A stretch of DNA of 64,000 nt from CAYWMP01 sp964459445 (GTDB taxonomy: Bacteria; Desulfobacterota; DSM-4660; Desulfatiglandales; HGW-15), in assembly GCA_964459445.1 (NCBI GenBank), contig CAYWMP010000002.1, forward strand, positions 1-64,000. Reading direction: 5' to 3'. The notes under the pieces were generated by a model. That model was not told the DNA's origin and made no database searches. It was given only the letters and a program-made list of their open reading frames with translations. Each line of letters begins with the position of its first letter. Position 1 is the first letter of the stretch. The position numbers were made by a program, and so were the translations under genes. Of the stretch, positions 8,117 through 17,830 are shown piece after piece.

Positions 8117-9043
8117 ACTCTGTCCCTGTGAACTTCTACTCTCCAAGATGGAAAGGTAGAAATCCTCTAATGACTTTCGAGGCTGGATAGCAAAGAGCTG
8201 AAAGCCTTCGCCGACCAGAAACGCCGCCATCTGCGGGATCTGCTGATGTTCGATTCTGACGAGTAGATCTTCAGGATTGCACTCCACTGCCTGAATCCAT
8301 TCCTTGGCCTTCAAGGCCCCGGCAGCTTCCTGCGGTCGATCGATCTTCAGAACCACTTGCTCGCTTTTCGACATAAGCAACTCCTCAACACTGCCCTCCA
8401 CCAGAAGCTTACCCTCATTGATGATTGCCATTTGGCGGCATACCTGTTCGACTTCATGGAGCAAATGAGACGATAAAAAGATTGTGAGCCCCTGTCGTGA
8501 GAGCTCGGCAATAAGCTGCCTGATTTCTTTCATGCCCTCTGGGTCGAGTCCGGAAGTGGGTTCGTCGAGAATAATCAACTCCGGGCTCCCAAGGAGGGCC
8601 TGGGCAATACCAAGACGCTGTTTCATGCCCTGGGAGTAGGTCTTTAACTTGTCATCGGCCCTGTGCAAAAGACCGACGATATCGAGGACCCTGTCGATGT
8701 CCGGATTTTCCGGATGAGAGTCTCTCAAACTGGCGTGTATTTCCAGGTTGCGGCGGGCTGAGAGGTATTTATAGAAGCTCGGCTTTTCTATGAGGGCGCC
8801 GATCTTGCTCAGGATGAATTGTCTATGATCTTGAAGTTTTCGATCGAACAGACTTATATGCCCCCTGGTGGGTTTGACCAGCCCCAACAGCATGCGGATT
8901 GTGGTGCTTTTTCCTGCCCCATTCGGACCCAGAAATCCAAAGACGTCACCTCGGTTCACAATCAAATTGAGATCGGCAACGGCAGTGATTGTTTTGAACT
9001 GTTTGCTGAGGTTTGATGTAGAGATGATGGTATCACCATTCAT
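8111..9043 (-). CDS. ABC-2 type exporter ATP-binding protein
   Basis: A 310-residue cytoplasmic ATPase of the CcmA/NatA-like group. Motifs in order: Walker A GPNGAGKSTT (about 38-47), Q-loop region near 85, signature YSQGMKQRLGIAQAL (about 137-151), Walker B LIILDEPTSGLDPEG (about 156-170) and switch His in LSSHLLHEVEQVC. A C-terminal domain of about 90 residues (LKIDRPQEAAGAL onward) is typical for this group. Its ATG overlaps the MaoC stop by 4 bases, so the operon reads MaoC, ATPase, permease, LolA-like. Its last codon and stop lie in the border of a repeat element, so the native C-terminus may have been altered. Confidence 0.9.
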   Translation of the reverse strand: MNGDTIISTSNLSKQFKTITAVADLNLIVNRGDVFGFLGPNGAGKSTTIRMLLGLVKPTRGHISLFDRKLQDHRQFILSKIGALIEKPSFYKYLSARRNLEIHASLRDSHPENPDIDRVLDIVGLLHRADDKLKTYSQGMKQRLGIAQALLGSPELIILDEPTSGLDPEGMKEIRQLIAELSRQGLTIFLSSHLLHEVEQVCRQMAIINEGKLLVEGSVEELLMSKSEQVVLKIDRPQEAAGALKAKEWIQAVECNPEDLLVRIEHQQIPQMAAFLVGEGFQLFAIQPRKSLEDFYLSILESRSSQGQSI

Positions 9044-9507
9044 ATTCGTTTATCCTCATGAGGCACGTTGCACTTCTTCAATATTTTCCTGTCATCTTCG
9101 CCCGGAACGATACCGGTGAGTACAGCCGTAAGAACAATGATTTCATCCTGATTTCTGAATTCCACCTCAGCTTTTGCATGGCCTTTATCGTCGATCTCAG
9201 TAATTTTGAAGTCACACCTTATGGTATCGCCGTAATACACCGGTTTTTGAAAGTCAAAATACATTCCCGAAGCCAACCAACCTATTTGACCGCCAATTTC
9301 GGTAAGAATACAAGCAACAAGAAGCCCGTGACAAATGCATTCGCTGAAATTTTTAACTTTGGCGAATCTCTCGTCAAAATGAACAGGATTATAGTCTCTG
9401 GAAATATCTGCGAATTGCAGCATATCCTTCTCAGTGAATGTTCGCTCAACTGTAAAGATGTCTCCCACCTCTAACCCGTCAATGGTTTTCTGTCGTATGT
9501 ATGACAT
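9040..9507 (-). CDS. MaoC-like hot-dog dehydratase
   Basis: A 155-residue single hot-dog domain, probably an (R)-specific enoyl-CoA hydratase or related acyl thioester enzyme. The R-hydratase active-site pattern D-x4-H is present as D38-YNPV-H43 (SRDYNPVHFD), followed by the expected CHGLL...EIGG segment. Length matches PhaJ-type proteins. It is the first gene of a minus-strand operon, overlapping the ATPase start by 4 bases, which hints at a link between acyl-chain metabolism and lipid export. The substrate is not readable from the sequence. Confidence 0.85.
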   Translation of the reverse strand: MSYIRQKTIDGLEVGDIFTVERTFTEKDMLQFADISRDYNPVHFDERFAKVKNFSECICHGLLVACILTEIGGQIGWLASGMYFDFQKPVYYGDTIRCDFKITEIDDKGHAKAEVEFRNQDEIIVLTAVLTGIVPGEDDRKILKKCNVPHEDKRI

Positions 9508-9667
9508 GGAAATTAAACCTCATTCCTCTACACTGATTTACTGCTAACCCTAACGCTGCAAAAGTCGAGGATGCAGTAGATCCAAGGCGTCAAGGGTGAA
9601 GCTGTAGTAAACTACCGCGAATCCTTGACAACAAAGGATATGCGGTATCCTCGGCTTTCCCGAAGGG

Positions 9668-9791
9668 CAAATAACATGACAAATTATACTCTACTCTTGG
9701 ATGGCGCCCATGGTCGATTCAAGAAACTTGAACTAATGACCTCGAAATCCTTGCTATCCTTGCTTTAAATACCCTCTTGTCATGTTATTTG
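9668..9791. repeat. 15-bp perfect inverted repeat around a 94-bp spacer
   Basis: CAAATAACATGACAA at 9668-9682 is exactly repeated in inverse at 9777-9791. The right copy contains the last codons and stop of the adjacent hydrolase gene. The spacer is non-coding. It may be a degenerate small mobile element or a long-range RNA stem at the 3' end of the hydrolase mRNA. Confidence 0.5.
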
Positions 9792-10622
9792 TGCAACGAT
9801 AGGGTCAAGCCATTTCACCATATATGCAAGGATCTGATTCTGTTCGGGTTCGTTTTGGAGTTCGTGATACAGACCTTCCCATATCTTCAGACTGCAAAGT
9901 TCGCCTGCCTTTTCGGCAAATTCGCGACTGGCCTGTGAAGACGTGATAGGGTCTGAGCCACCATGCATCAGCAAAAGCGGCATTGATAGATCTGAAGCAT
10001 GTTCCAGAGCCCATAGCCCGTGTTCGAGCAAACCGATCCCAAGGCGCGCCGAAATTCGGTCGTGAACCAACGGATCATCTTTATAAGCACGCACTACATC
10101 GGGATCGTGCGATAAGCCGTCAGGGTCCAATTCATTGGATAGGGCGATGCTCGGCCACAATCGGCACAAGAACTTTCCCAGGGCCAACTTTATGACTGGC
10201 GGTTCAAAGGCCGGTCGAAGGCTTGGGGCCGTGGCAATGACGCAAGGCAAATCGGGTTGAAGTCGAAGAACATATTCGAGCACAAGGCCTCCGCCCAGAC
10301 TATGGCCGTAAAGAAAACGTGGTTCATTTGGATAGCGGTTGTGGGCATATTCCAAGTGCAAGGAAATGTCATCCAGCAATATCCCATAGGTGGGTGTATG
10401 CCCGCGTTTCCCTTGTGATTTGCCGTGACCGCGATGATCAAAGGCCACAAGTGCATAGCCGGCCCGGGTAAAAAAGGCGGCCACATGTTCGTAGCGTCCG
10501 CTGTGTTCGCCTAGACCGTGAACCAGGCAAACAATGGCCTTGCGTTCTCCCTCAGGTTCCCAACCTTGAGCATTAATCTCTAAACCGTCGTTTGTCTTCC
10601 AATCAAATTCAAAATGTTTCAT
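9780..10622 (-). CDS. alpha/beta hydrolase, monoacylglycerol lipase-like
   Basis: A 280-residue soluble serine hydrolase (Hydrolase_4/lysophospholipase group). Nucleophile elbow GHSLGG gives Ser108; the oxyanion region is VHGLGEHSGRYEH (about 34-46), the signature of monoacylglycerol lipases; FDHRGHGKSQGKRGH follows. The acid is likely in LMHGGSDPITSS and the His in GLYHELQNEP, both in the expected order. It would release fatty acid from monoacylglycerol or lysolipid. It is monocistronic on the minus strand with no close neighbour, and its start at 10622 is the only good one. Confidence 0.85.
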   Translation of the reverse strand: MKHFEFDWKTNDGLEINAQGWEPEGERKAIVCLVHGLGEHSGRYEHVAAFFTRAGYALVAFDHRGHGKSQGKRGHTPTYGILLDDISLHLEYAHNRYPNEPRFLYGHSLGGGLVLEYVLRLQPDLPCVIATAPSLRPAFEPPVIKLALGKFLCRLWPSIALSNELDPDGLSHDPDVVRAYKDDPLVHDRISARLGIGLLEHGLWALEHASDLSMPLLLMHGGSDPITSSQASREFAEKAGELCSLKIWEGLYHELQNEPEQNQILAYMVKWLDPIVAQIT

Positions 10623-10953
10623 GTTTTTTACCTTTTAAGTAGTTTGACAGGAAAGCTCATAATAGTCAGAAGGCAGCCCCTTGAGTCAACAGGAAATTTG
10701 GAACGAGGGTAGGGAAGCGAAGTAGTAGACAGTCTGAAGCGGGCAGTAAGCGGTCCCGCTGAACAACGAGCGGGATCTTCGCTACGCTCCGATAGGCAGC
10801 AGGCGATAATAAGCAGACCAATGACCACTCGACGGTGCTCGTGACAGGCAAATGGCTAATGACTAATGACAAATGCGTTTCCCATTGACTGCTGAACTTC
10901 ACAACCATAGACTAGATGCTTTAAGAGGGTAGTATTTGGAAGAGATTTATGGA
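10623..10953. other. intergenic region with repeat block
   Basis: No gene is seen. It contains a repeat mosaic (GCGGGATCTTCGCT at about 10770 and GACCACTCGACGGTGCTCG, then GACAGGCAAATG, at 10822-10854) whose parts recur at 12940-13003 on the far side of the cyclase gene. Confidence 0.5.
10820..10866. repeat. cyclase-flanking repeat, left copy
   Basis: The bases AATGACCACTCGACGGTGCT followed by a GACAGGCAAATG block recur in the same orientation at 12938-13003, where a GCGGGATCTTCGCTTCGCT segment is inserted. A related GCGGGATCTTCGCT piece occurs just to the left at about 10769. The two copies bracket the cyclase gene. Confidence 0.5.
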
Positions 10954-12900
10954 ATGAACGGGGAACGAGCCAAAAGAAAACTTGCAGCAATCCTGAGTGC
11001 GGATGTGAAGGGTTACAGCCGCCTTATGGGCGAGGATGAACTCGCTACGGTTGAAACCCTGAAGCTATACCGGGAGGTGATGGGTTCGCTCATCCAGCAA
11101 TACAATGGAAGAGTAGTAGATTCTCCTGGGGATAATCTCCTTGCGGACTTTGCCAGTGTCGTGGAAGCCGTAGAATGTGCAGTGAAAATCCAGGAGGAAC
11201 TTAAATTAAGGAATGCTGAATTCCCCGAGGATCGAAGGATGGCGTTCCGTATCGGTGTAAACCTCGGGGATGTTTTAGAGGATGAAGGCCGGATCTACGG
11301 AGATGGGGTCAATATCGCGGCGCGTGTTGAAAGTCTATCGGATGCAGGCGGGGTCTGCTTATCGGGAAGTGCCTATGACCAGGTCAAAAGCAAGCTGAAG
11401 CTGGAATTAGGATACGAATTCCTTGGAGAACAGTCGGTCAAGAATATCTCCGAACCGGTCCGCATATACAGGGTTTTAGCGGGGGCTAAAGAGGCCGGAA
11501 CGGTTGTCTACAAGCACCGAAGAGATGATCCAAAACATAAACGGAGATCGACCATCATCGTACTCTTGATCTTGATTTTTGGAATAGCAGGTTTTGTAGC
11601 CTACAAACTCTACCAGACTTCAATTACTCCCCCTGTTGAGTTGGCCTCCATAGAAAAGATGGCCTTTCCTCTTCCAGACAAGCCCTCCATAGCTGTCCTG
11701 CCATTTGACAATATGAGTGGCGATCCGGAGCAGGAGTACATTGCTGATGGGTTCACCGAAAACATCATTACAGCCCTGTCTAAAATCCCGGAGATGTTTG
11801 TGATCGCCCGCTATTCTGTGTTCACGTACAAAGGCAAGCCCGTCAAGATTCAGAGGGTCAGCGAAGACCTGGGCGTACAGTATGTGCTGGAAGGGAGCGT
11901 TCAGAGGTCCGCCGATAGAATACGAATTGCCGCTCAGCTTATAGATGCCACAACAGGACATCACCTATGGGCTGATCGCTATGACCGTGATTTTAAGGAC
12001 TTGTTCGATTTGCAGGATGAAATCACGATGGAGATCCTGACGGCTCTCCAGGTGAAATTAACAGAGGGCGAGCAAGCGGCCAGTTGGCAGACCACAAACA
12101 ACCTGGAGGCCTGGGGATATTTTGTCAAGGCAAGCGGTCATTTTGAACGCTTCCAAAGGGAGGACAACATCAGAGCGAAGGCACTGTTTGAGAAGGCCGT
12201 AAGTCTGGATCCAAACTATTCAGCGGCGTGGCTAATGCTGGCCTGGACGCACCTTATGGATGCTTACCTCGGATTTGGTGATTCTCGGGCCGAATCAATG
12301 ACACAGGCCATGGCCCTTGCCGAAAAAGTTCGGGGAATGGTTGAAGGACAATCTGAAGCGCATGCATTGTGGAATACGATTCATCTTTTTCAGAAACAAT
12401 ACGAACTGGCCATAGCTGAGGGAAGAAAATCCGTCACTCTTGGGCCAAATAACTCCCTGGGGCATATCCTTTTTGCTTATACTATGCTCTTCGCCGGGGA
12501 GTTCAATGAAGCGATCGATTTAGCAGAGAGGGCGATTCGGCTTACCCCCTATTGTTCCAGTTGGTATTTCTTCGTATTGGGCAAGGCCTACCGCCAGGCG
12601 GGTCGATACGAGGAGGCGTTTGCAGCATTCGAGAAAGGCTTGGTGCGTGCACGTGAGAACAGGGGTAATCTTTTTCTTCCGTTGATCGGGCTCACGGATG
12701 TTAGTGTCCAACTCGGTCGGGATACTGAAGCCCGGAATTATGCAGCTGATATTTTGAAAATAGACCCGAACTTCAATTTGGAAGGCTTTAAGTATATCTA
12801 TTTATATAAAGACCCAGCGCACCTGGAGCGCATCCTGGATAACATGAGGAAAGCAGGATTGCCGGAACGAGCTGGGGATGAAGTGAGTATTGAAGATTGA
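10954..12900 (+). CDS. class III adenylate/guanylate cyclase with TolB-like and TPR domains
   Basis: A 648-residue signalling enzyme that makes a cyclic nucleotide. The N-terminal cyclase domain (about 1-175) has ILSADVKGYSRLM (first metal Asp in AD), SPGDNLLADFAS (second metal site), then GVNLGDV and DGVNIAARVESL (purine and transition-state region). A transmembrane helix follows (about 190-212, TIIVLLILIFGIAGFVAY). Next comes a TolB-like half-domain (SIAVLPFDNMSGDPEQEY, about 240-350) and then TPR repeats to the end. This architecture is common in soil Proteobacteria. An in-frame TTG 18 bases earlier (10936) is possible; I prefer the ATG because family members begin just before KRKLAAILSADV. 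The stop lies in a 14-base tandem repeat. Confidence 0.85.
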   Translation: MNGERAKRKLAAILSADVKGYSRLMGEDELATVETLKLYREVMGSLIQQYNGRVVDSPGDNLLADFASVVEAVECAVKIQEELKLRNAEFPEDRRMAFRIGVNLGDVLEDEGRIYGDGVNIAARVESLSDAGGVCLSGSAYDQVKSKLKLELGYEFLGEQSVKNISEPVRIYRVLAGAKEAGTVVYKHRRDDPKHKRRSTIIVLLILIFGIAGFVAYKLYQTSITPPVELASIEKMAFPLPDKPSIAVLPFDNMSGDPEQEYIADGFTENIITALSKIPEMFVIARYSVFTYKGKPVKIQRVSEDLGVQYVLEGSVQRSADRIRIAAQLIDATTGHHLWADRYDRDFKDLFDLQDEITMEILTALQVKLTEGEQAASWQTTNNLEAWGYFVKASGHFERFQREDNIRAKALFEKAVSLDPNYSAAWLMLAWTHLMDAYLGFGDSRAESMTQAMALAEKVRGMVEGQSEAHALWNTIHLFQKQYELAIAEGRKSVTLGPNNSLGHILFAYTMLFAGEFNEAIDLAERAIRLTPYCSSWYFFVLGKAYRQAGRYEEAFAAFEKGLVRARENRGNLFLPLIGLTDVSVQLGRDTEARNYAADILKIDPNFNLEGFKYIYLYKDPAHLERILDNMRKAGLPERAGDEVSIED

Positions 12901-12937
12901 GTATTGAAGATTGACAAGTGAAGATCAGCAAGTGACA

Positions 12938-13012
12938 AATGACCACCCGACGGTGCTCGGGGCCCCGGTAGCGGGATCTTCGCTTCGCTACGACAGGCAA
13001 ATGACCAATGAC
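12938..13012. repeat. cyclase-flanking repeat, right copy
   Basis: This is the fuller copy of the repeat at 10820-10866, in the same orientation. It provides the apparent start codon and first codons of the next small gene, so a repeat insertion may have replaced that gene's native start. Confidence 0.5.
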
Positions 13013-13402
13013 AAAATAACCAATTGGATTCCTTTCGGAGAAGGGGAGTATCTTGTTGAAAAGGCGTTTCTGTTTGCGCCGGACGATTCTGCCGTTTTGC
13101 TAGAGGACGCGGTTATAGAGATATCAGAAGATTCAAGAGGTCATCGCAGGATGATGGGTGATGGCCGTATCCAGACCATCCTATTGGTCGAATTGATGGA
13201 CGATCACGACGATATCGCCCTTGCTTTGGATTTGGGGGACGAGTTTAAGTATATCATGAAAGACCCCATCCTGAAGGGCGGAAAGGTGTTTTCCCCGAAC
13301 GTAAAAGCCTCACTCCAATTCTCTCCCGATGAACCCTGGCGGCATATTCCCGAGGAAGAATTCGAAGCGCTTTGGAAGCGTCTTAAGGTGCTAGGAACTT
13401 GA
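13001..13402 (+). CDS. hypothetical protein, 133 aa
   Basis: A soluble acidic protein I do not recognise. Distinct segments are PFGEGEYLVEKAFLFAPDD, VIEISEDSRGHRRMMGDGR and LDLGDEFKYIMKDPILKGG. The frame is open from 12911, but everything before about residue 5 is repeat DNA; ATG 13001 lies at the repeat edge and has no Shine-Dalgarno sequence. The coding character from ITNWIPFGEG onward looks genuine, with balanced codons. It follows the cyclase gene closely (100 bp) and may be co-transcribed with it. Confidence 0.5.
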   Translation: MTNDKITNWIPFGEGEYLVEKAFLFAPDDSAVLLEDAVIEISEDSRGHRRMMGDGRIQTILLVELMDDHDDIALALDLGDEFKYIMKDPILKGGKVFSPNVKASLQFSPDEPWRHIPEEEFEALWKRLKVLGT

Positions 13403-14078
<676 letters not shown>

Positions 14079-16811
14079 ATGAATGATCATAAGAAGAATA
14101 GATCCAAATTTCCTGAAAAATTCCCGGCGTCTAATTCTTCAGGGGAGGGGTATATCCTGCATCCGACCTTTCATTCGCCTTTTCTCCTGTTGATCATAAT
14201 TGCTTTTTCAGTATTCATTTGCGAAGCTTTCATTATGGCGCTTTTATCAATTCTGCCACCTTTCCCTACCTGGTTTGAGGCCCTTTTCGATTCCTTCTTT
14301 CTTATTGTTCTGCTTTCTCCTTTATTTTACTTTTTCTTGTTCCGTCCGATGGTTAATCATATCTCCGAACGCAAACGGGCGGAGGAAAGGATAGCGCACC
14401 TCAATGCGGTACTGCGCGCAATTCGCAACGTCAACCAGCTCATTACCAGAGAGAAGGATCGAGATCGTCTGCTGCAAGCTATTTGCGAAAGTCTCATCGG
14501 AACACGCGGCTATTATAACGCATGGATCGCCCTGCTTGATGAGTCCTGTAAGCTGGTGGCGACGGCGGAAGCGGGATTGGGCGAGGATTTCTTGCCCATG
14601 CTGGAGCAGTTGAACCGCGGCGAGCTGACCAAATGCGGTGGGAGTGCTCTGGAGCAATCGCAGGTTGTGGTCATCGAAGATCCATCTTCTGACTGCTCTG
14701 ACTGTCCATTAGTGGACAAGTACGGCGGCAGAGGCGGGATGAGCGTTAGGCTGAAAAACGGAGGAAAGATCTACGGTTTCCTGACGGTCTCCACCCCCAA
14801 GGACCATGTGGCGGAAGAGGAGGAGCAGACTTTACTTAAAGAGGTTGCCAGCGATATCGCCCTGGCCCTGCACAGCATCAAAATGGAGGATGAGCGAAAT
14901 CGGGCGCAGGGGGCGATGCGGGAGAGCGAGCAGAAATTCACGACTATTGCTGCTTCTGCCCAGGACGCTGTTATTATGATGGATAGTGAGGGAAATATTT
15001 CCTACTGGAATGCAGCAGCGCAAAAGATATTCGGCTATTCGGATCGAGAGGCCCTGGGTAAAGAATTGCATATACTTCTTGCGCCACAGCGCTACCACGA
15101 AGCTTACAGAAAGGGTTTTAGCCACTTCAAGAAAACAGGCCAGGGGCCTATGATTGGCAAAACGATTGAATTGATCGCATTGAGAAAGGACGGATCGGAA
15201 TTTTCCATCGAGTTATCTCTATCATCAGTAAAACAAAACCACGAATGGTATGCCATAGGAATCATAAGAGATATTAGTGAGCGAAAGAGTGCCGAGGAAG
15301 CACTTATCCGTCTAAAGACAGCCGTGGAACATGCTTCGGAATGTATTGTCATAACCGATAAAGACGGTGCCATCCAGTATGCCAATCCCGCGTTTGAGCG
15401 CATCACCGGTCATACTCGCCAAGAGGCCGTCGGGCAGAATCCGCGCATTCTCAAAAGCGGTGAGCAAGACGAAGCCTTCTACAGGGTCCTGTGGGATACC
15501 ATCACAACGGGTGAGGTGTGGACGGGGCATTTGATCAACAGGAAAAAAGACGGTACGCTCTACGAGGAAGATGCGTCCATTTCTCCCGTCATAGACAACA
15601 GCGGCGCCGTTACCAACTACGTGGCCGTCAAGCGGGATGTGACCCGTGAAGTCAGGATGGAAACCCAGCTCCGGCAGGCCCAGAAGATGGAGGCCATCGG
15701 AACTTTGGCAGGAGGCATTGCCCATGACTTCAACAATGTCCTCTATCCAATTGTCGGGTATACAGAGATGAGCATAGACGATGTGACTCAGGGCAGCATA
15801 GTCCAACGCAACTTGAAAGAAGTGTTGAAGGCGGCAACGCGTGCCCAGGATCTGGTCCGGCAGATTCTAACTTTCAGCCGTCAGAGCGAGCAAGTCCGAA
15901 AGCCGCTAAAGCTTCAACCTATCATAAAAGACGCGTTAAAACTCCTGAGGGCATCATTGCCATCGACCATCAAGATAATTCAAAATATAGACACGGAATG
16001 TGGTGCGGTCGAGGCCGATCATGTCCAGATCCATCAGGTATTGATGAACCTTTGCACCAATGCCTTTCACGCCATGCGAGAAAAAGGGGGTGAATTGGAA
16101 GTGACCCTGACGGAGGCTGATATTGATTCCGGTGACTTGGCCTCCGATCTTGGACTGAAACCCGGGCCATATCTAAAACTGACAGTGAGTGATACAGGCC
16201 ACGGCATGGATCGAGATGTTGCGGCAAGGATTTTCGATCCATATTTTACCACCAAGGCCCCGGGCGCGGGCACCGGAATGGGCCTTTCAGTGGTGCACGG
16301 GATTGTCAAAAGCCATGGAGGAGATATCAAGGTTTACAGTGTGGAGGGCGAAGGGAGCGCCTTTCACGTGTATCTGCCGGAGATTGAAAGCACTCCCTTG
16401 GCGCCTGAACCCATAGTCACAGAGCCGGTCCAGGGGGGTAATGAACATATTCTGCTCGTAGATGACGAAGAGCAGATTGTTGGCATGGTCAAACAGATGT
16501 TGGAGCGCCTCGGCTACCAGGTCACGGCCCGGACCAGTAGCCTGGAGGCCCTGGAAGCATTTCGGGCGAAGCCGCCCAAATATGATCTTGTTATCACTGA
16601 CCAGACAATGCCGAATATGACAGGCGCCGAGTTGGCCCCAAAGCTTCTGGTCATCAGGCCTGATATTCCCATTATCATTTGTACCGGATTCAGTGAATTG
16701 ATCACCGAAGACAAGGCAAAGGCCTTGGGAATTCGAGCTTATGTCATGAAGCCTGTGGTTATGAATGAGATAGCCAAGACTATCCGGAATGTGCTGGATG
16801 CCGAGGAATGA
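14079..16811 (+). CDS. membrane hybrid histidine kinase (GAF-PAS-PAS-HK-REC)
   Basis: A 910-residue sensor kinase. Two transmembrane helices (about 36-58 and 66-90) anchor it. A short coiled coil (SERKRAEERIAHLNAVLRAI) leads to a GAF domain (about 115-265), two PAS domains (about 285-405, SEQKFTTIAASAQDAVI; and 410-530, AVEHASECIVIT), then HisKA with H549 in GIAHDFNN, an HATPase domain (N-box NLCTNAFHAM, G1 DTGHGM, GTGMGLSVVHGI) and a C-terminal receiver with D841 in DLVITDQTMPN. All catalytic residues are present. The ribosome-binding site AGAGAGG sits about 8 bases before the ATG. A separate receiver protein follows 157 bp downstream and is a likely partner. The signal is unknown. Confidence 0.93.
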   Translation: MNDHKKNRSKFPEKFPASNSSGEGYILHPTFHSPFLLLIIIAFSVFICEAFIMALLSILPPFPTWFEALFDSFFLIVLLSPLFYFFLFRPMVNHISERKRAEERIAHLNAVLRAIRNVNQLITREKDRDRLLQAICESLIGTRGYYNAWIALLDESCKLVATAEAGLGEDFLPMLEQLNRGELTKCGGSALEQSQVVVIEDPSSDCSDCPLVDKYGGRGGMSVRLKNGGKIYGFLTVSTPKDHVAEEEEQTLLKEVASDIALALHSIKMEDERNRAQGAMRESEQKFTTIAASAQDAVIMMDSEGNISYWNAAAQKIFGYSDREALGKELHILLAPQRYHEAYRKGFSHFKKTGQGPMIGKTIELIALRKDGSEFSIELSLSSVKQNHEWYAIGIIRDISERKSAEEALIRLKTAVEHASECIVITDKDGAIQYANPAFERITGHTRQEAVGQNPRILKSGEQDEAFYRVLWDTITTGEVWTGHLINRKKDGTLYEEDASISPVIDNSGAVTNYVAVKRDVTREVRMETQLRQAQKMEAIGTLAGGIAHDFNNVLYPIVGYTEMSIDDVTQGSIVQRNLKEVLKAATRAQDLVRQILTFSRQSEQVRKPLKLQPIIKDALKLLRASLPSTIKIIQNIDTECGAVEADHVQIHQVLMNLCTNAFHAMREKGGELEVTLTEADIDSGDLASDLGLKPGPYLKLTVSDTGHGMDRDVAARIFDPYFTTKAPGAGTGMGLSVVHGIVKSHGGDIKVYSVEGEGSAFHVYLPEIESTPLAPEPIVTEPVQGGNEHILLVDDEEQIVGMVKQMLERLGYQVTARTSSLEALEAFRAKPPKYDLVITDQTMPNMTGAELAPKLLVIRPDIPIIICTGFSELITEDKAKALGIRAYVMKPVVMNEIAKTIRNVLDAEE

Positions 16812-16825
16812 AATTGGTAAGAGTT

Positions 16826-16945
16826 CACCACGGAAAGACACGGAATATCACTGAAAAAAATGGGGAAGTTACTTTATTTTGAAAGGCTGAGAAGGATATT
16901 GTAATCCTGCTCCGTGAAACTCCGTGAGAATCCGTGGTTAACTAT
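16826..16945. repeat. formulaic CACGGA/TCCGTG intergenic sequence
   Basis: Left side: 'caccacggaaagacacgg'. Right side: 'ctccgtgaaactccgtgag' and 'aatccgtggttaac'. The two sides are partly complementary and could form a long stem between the kinase and response regulator genes. Similar formulaic text appears near 1870, 23880, 25165, 26060 and 28366. Confidence 0.45.
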
Positions 16946-16968
16946 TACTGAAATTGGAGGAATGGGTT

Positions 16969-17337
16969 ATGGCACGGATTCTAATCATTGAAGATGATAC
17001 CCAAACACGGGTGATGCTCCGTCAGATGTTAACACGCGAAGGATATGAAGTGGTTGATGCTCCTGACGGTAAGATGGGAACCAGGCTCTACCGGGAAGAA
17101 CCCACCGATCTGGTGATCACAGACCTGATCATGCCTGAGAAGGAAGGTATTGAGACCATCAGAGAGCTCAAACAGGGCTATCCCGACATAAAGATCATCG
17201 CCATTTCAGGGGGAGGGCGAATCGAACCGGAGGAATATTTGTGTTTGGCCAAGAAATTAGGGGCAGAGCGGACATTTGCCAAACCCATCAGGCGGGAAGA
17301 CCTGTTAGGGGCCATACGAGAACTTGTGGGCAGTTGA
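16969..17337 (+). CDS. single-domain response regulator (CheY-like)
   Basis: A 122-residue stand-alone receiver domain. The acidic pocket EDD (8-10), phosphoacceptor D52 (VITDLIMPEK), Ser in ISGGG (switch Thr/Ser position) and Lys in FAKPI are all in place. No output domain follows. An upstream in-frame TTG at 16954 was rejected since GGAGG (16956-16960) sits 8 bases before ATG 16969. It lies downstream of the hybrid kinase on the same strand and most likely takes part in the same phosphorelay. Confidence 0.92.
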   Translation: MARILIIEDDTQTRVMLRQMLTREGYEVVDAPDGKMGTRLYREEPTDLVITDLIMPEKEGIETIRELKQGYPDIKIIAISGGGRIEPEEYLCLAKKLGAERTFAKPIRREDLLGAIRELVGS

Positions 17338-17403
17338 AAGTTTGCAGGCGTTCATCAGGTCTGGGCCAGGGGTTCAAAGGTTGATTGTTAAAGAGTCTCT
17401 AAC

Positions 17404-17442
17404 CTCTCGTTCGACCTAGAGGCTCTCGACAGGTGAACCCTG
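17404..17442. repeat. dispersed repeat, copy 1 (pair with 56660-56699)
   Basis: CTCTCGTTCGACCT-A-GAGGCTCTCGACAGG matches 30 of 31 bases at 56660-56690, in the same orientation, 39 kb away. It lies in a 241-bp gap between the receiver gene and the antitoxin gene. Confidence 0.7.
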
Positions 17443-17578
17443 TGAGCAGAAATCAATCCCCAGCACCTTAAGATCCTCGGGGCATGATATCTGCCTATGA
17501 GACAGATTGGATCCGATATGAAAAGACTTGATTCAAGCGGAATTATTATGTACTAATTGTACAAATTGGAGGTGTGGA

Positions 17579-17830
17579 ATGTTGAATAAAATTTCAACTG
17601 CTGATGCAAGAAAGAAATTTGCAAATATTATCAACCGAGTAGCTTATGGCAAAGAATCTTTTGTCTTGACCCGGAGAGGCGAGGCTCTTGCTGCTTTAGT
17701 TTCTGTAGAAGATTCTAAATTGCTTCAAGAAATTGAAGACCGAATGGATATCGAAGATGCATGGAAAGCACGAGAAGAGCCTGGAGAGAATGTTCCGTGG
17801 GAGACGCTTCGAGAGGAACTTGATCTTTGA
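17579..17830 (+). CDS. Phd/YefM-family antitoxin
   Basis: An 83-residue DNA-binding antitoxin. The N-terminus MLNKISTADARKKFANIINRVAYGKESFVLTRRGEALAALVS is the classic Phd/YefM fold, which binds its own promoter; the C-terminus (EDAWKAREEPGENVPWETLREEL) is the toxin-neutralising tail. GGAGG lies 6 bases before the ATG at 17579, which beats the upstream in-frame ATG at 17528. The expected toxin gene starts on overlapping bases but is cut after 19 codons, so this antitoxin appears to be an orphan. Confidence 0.85.
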   Translation: MLNKISTADARKKFANIINRVAYGKESFVLTRRGEALAALVSVEDSKLLQEIEDRMDIEDAWKAREEPGENVPWETLREELDL

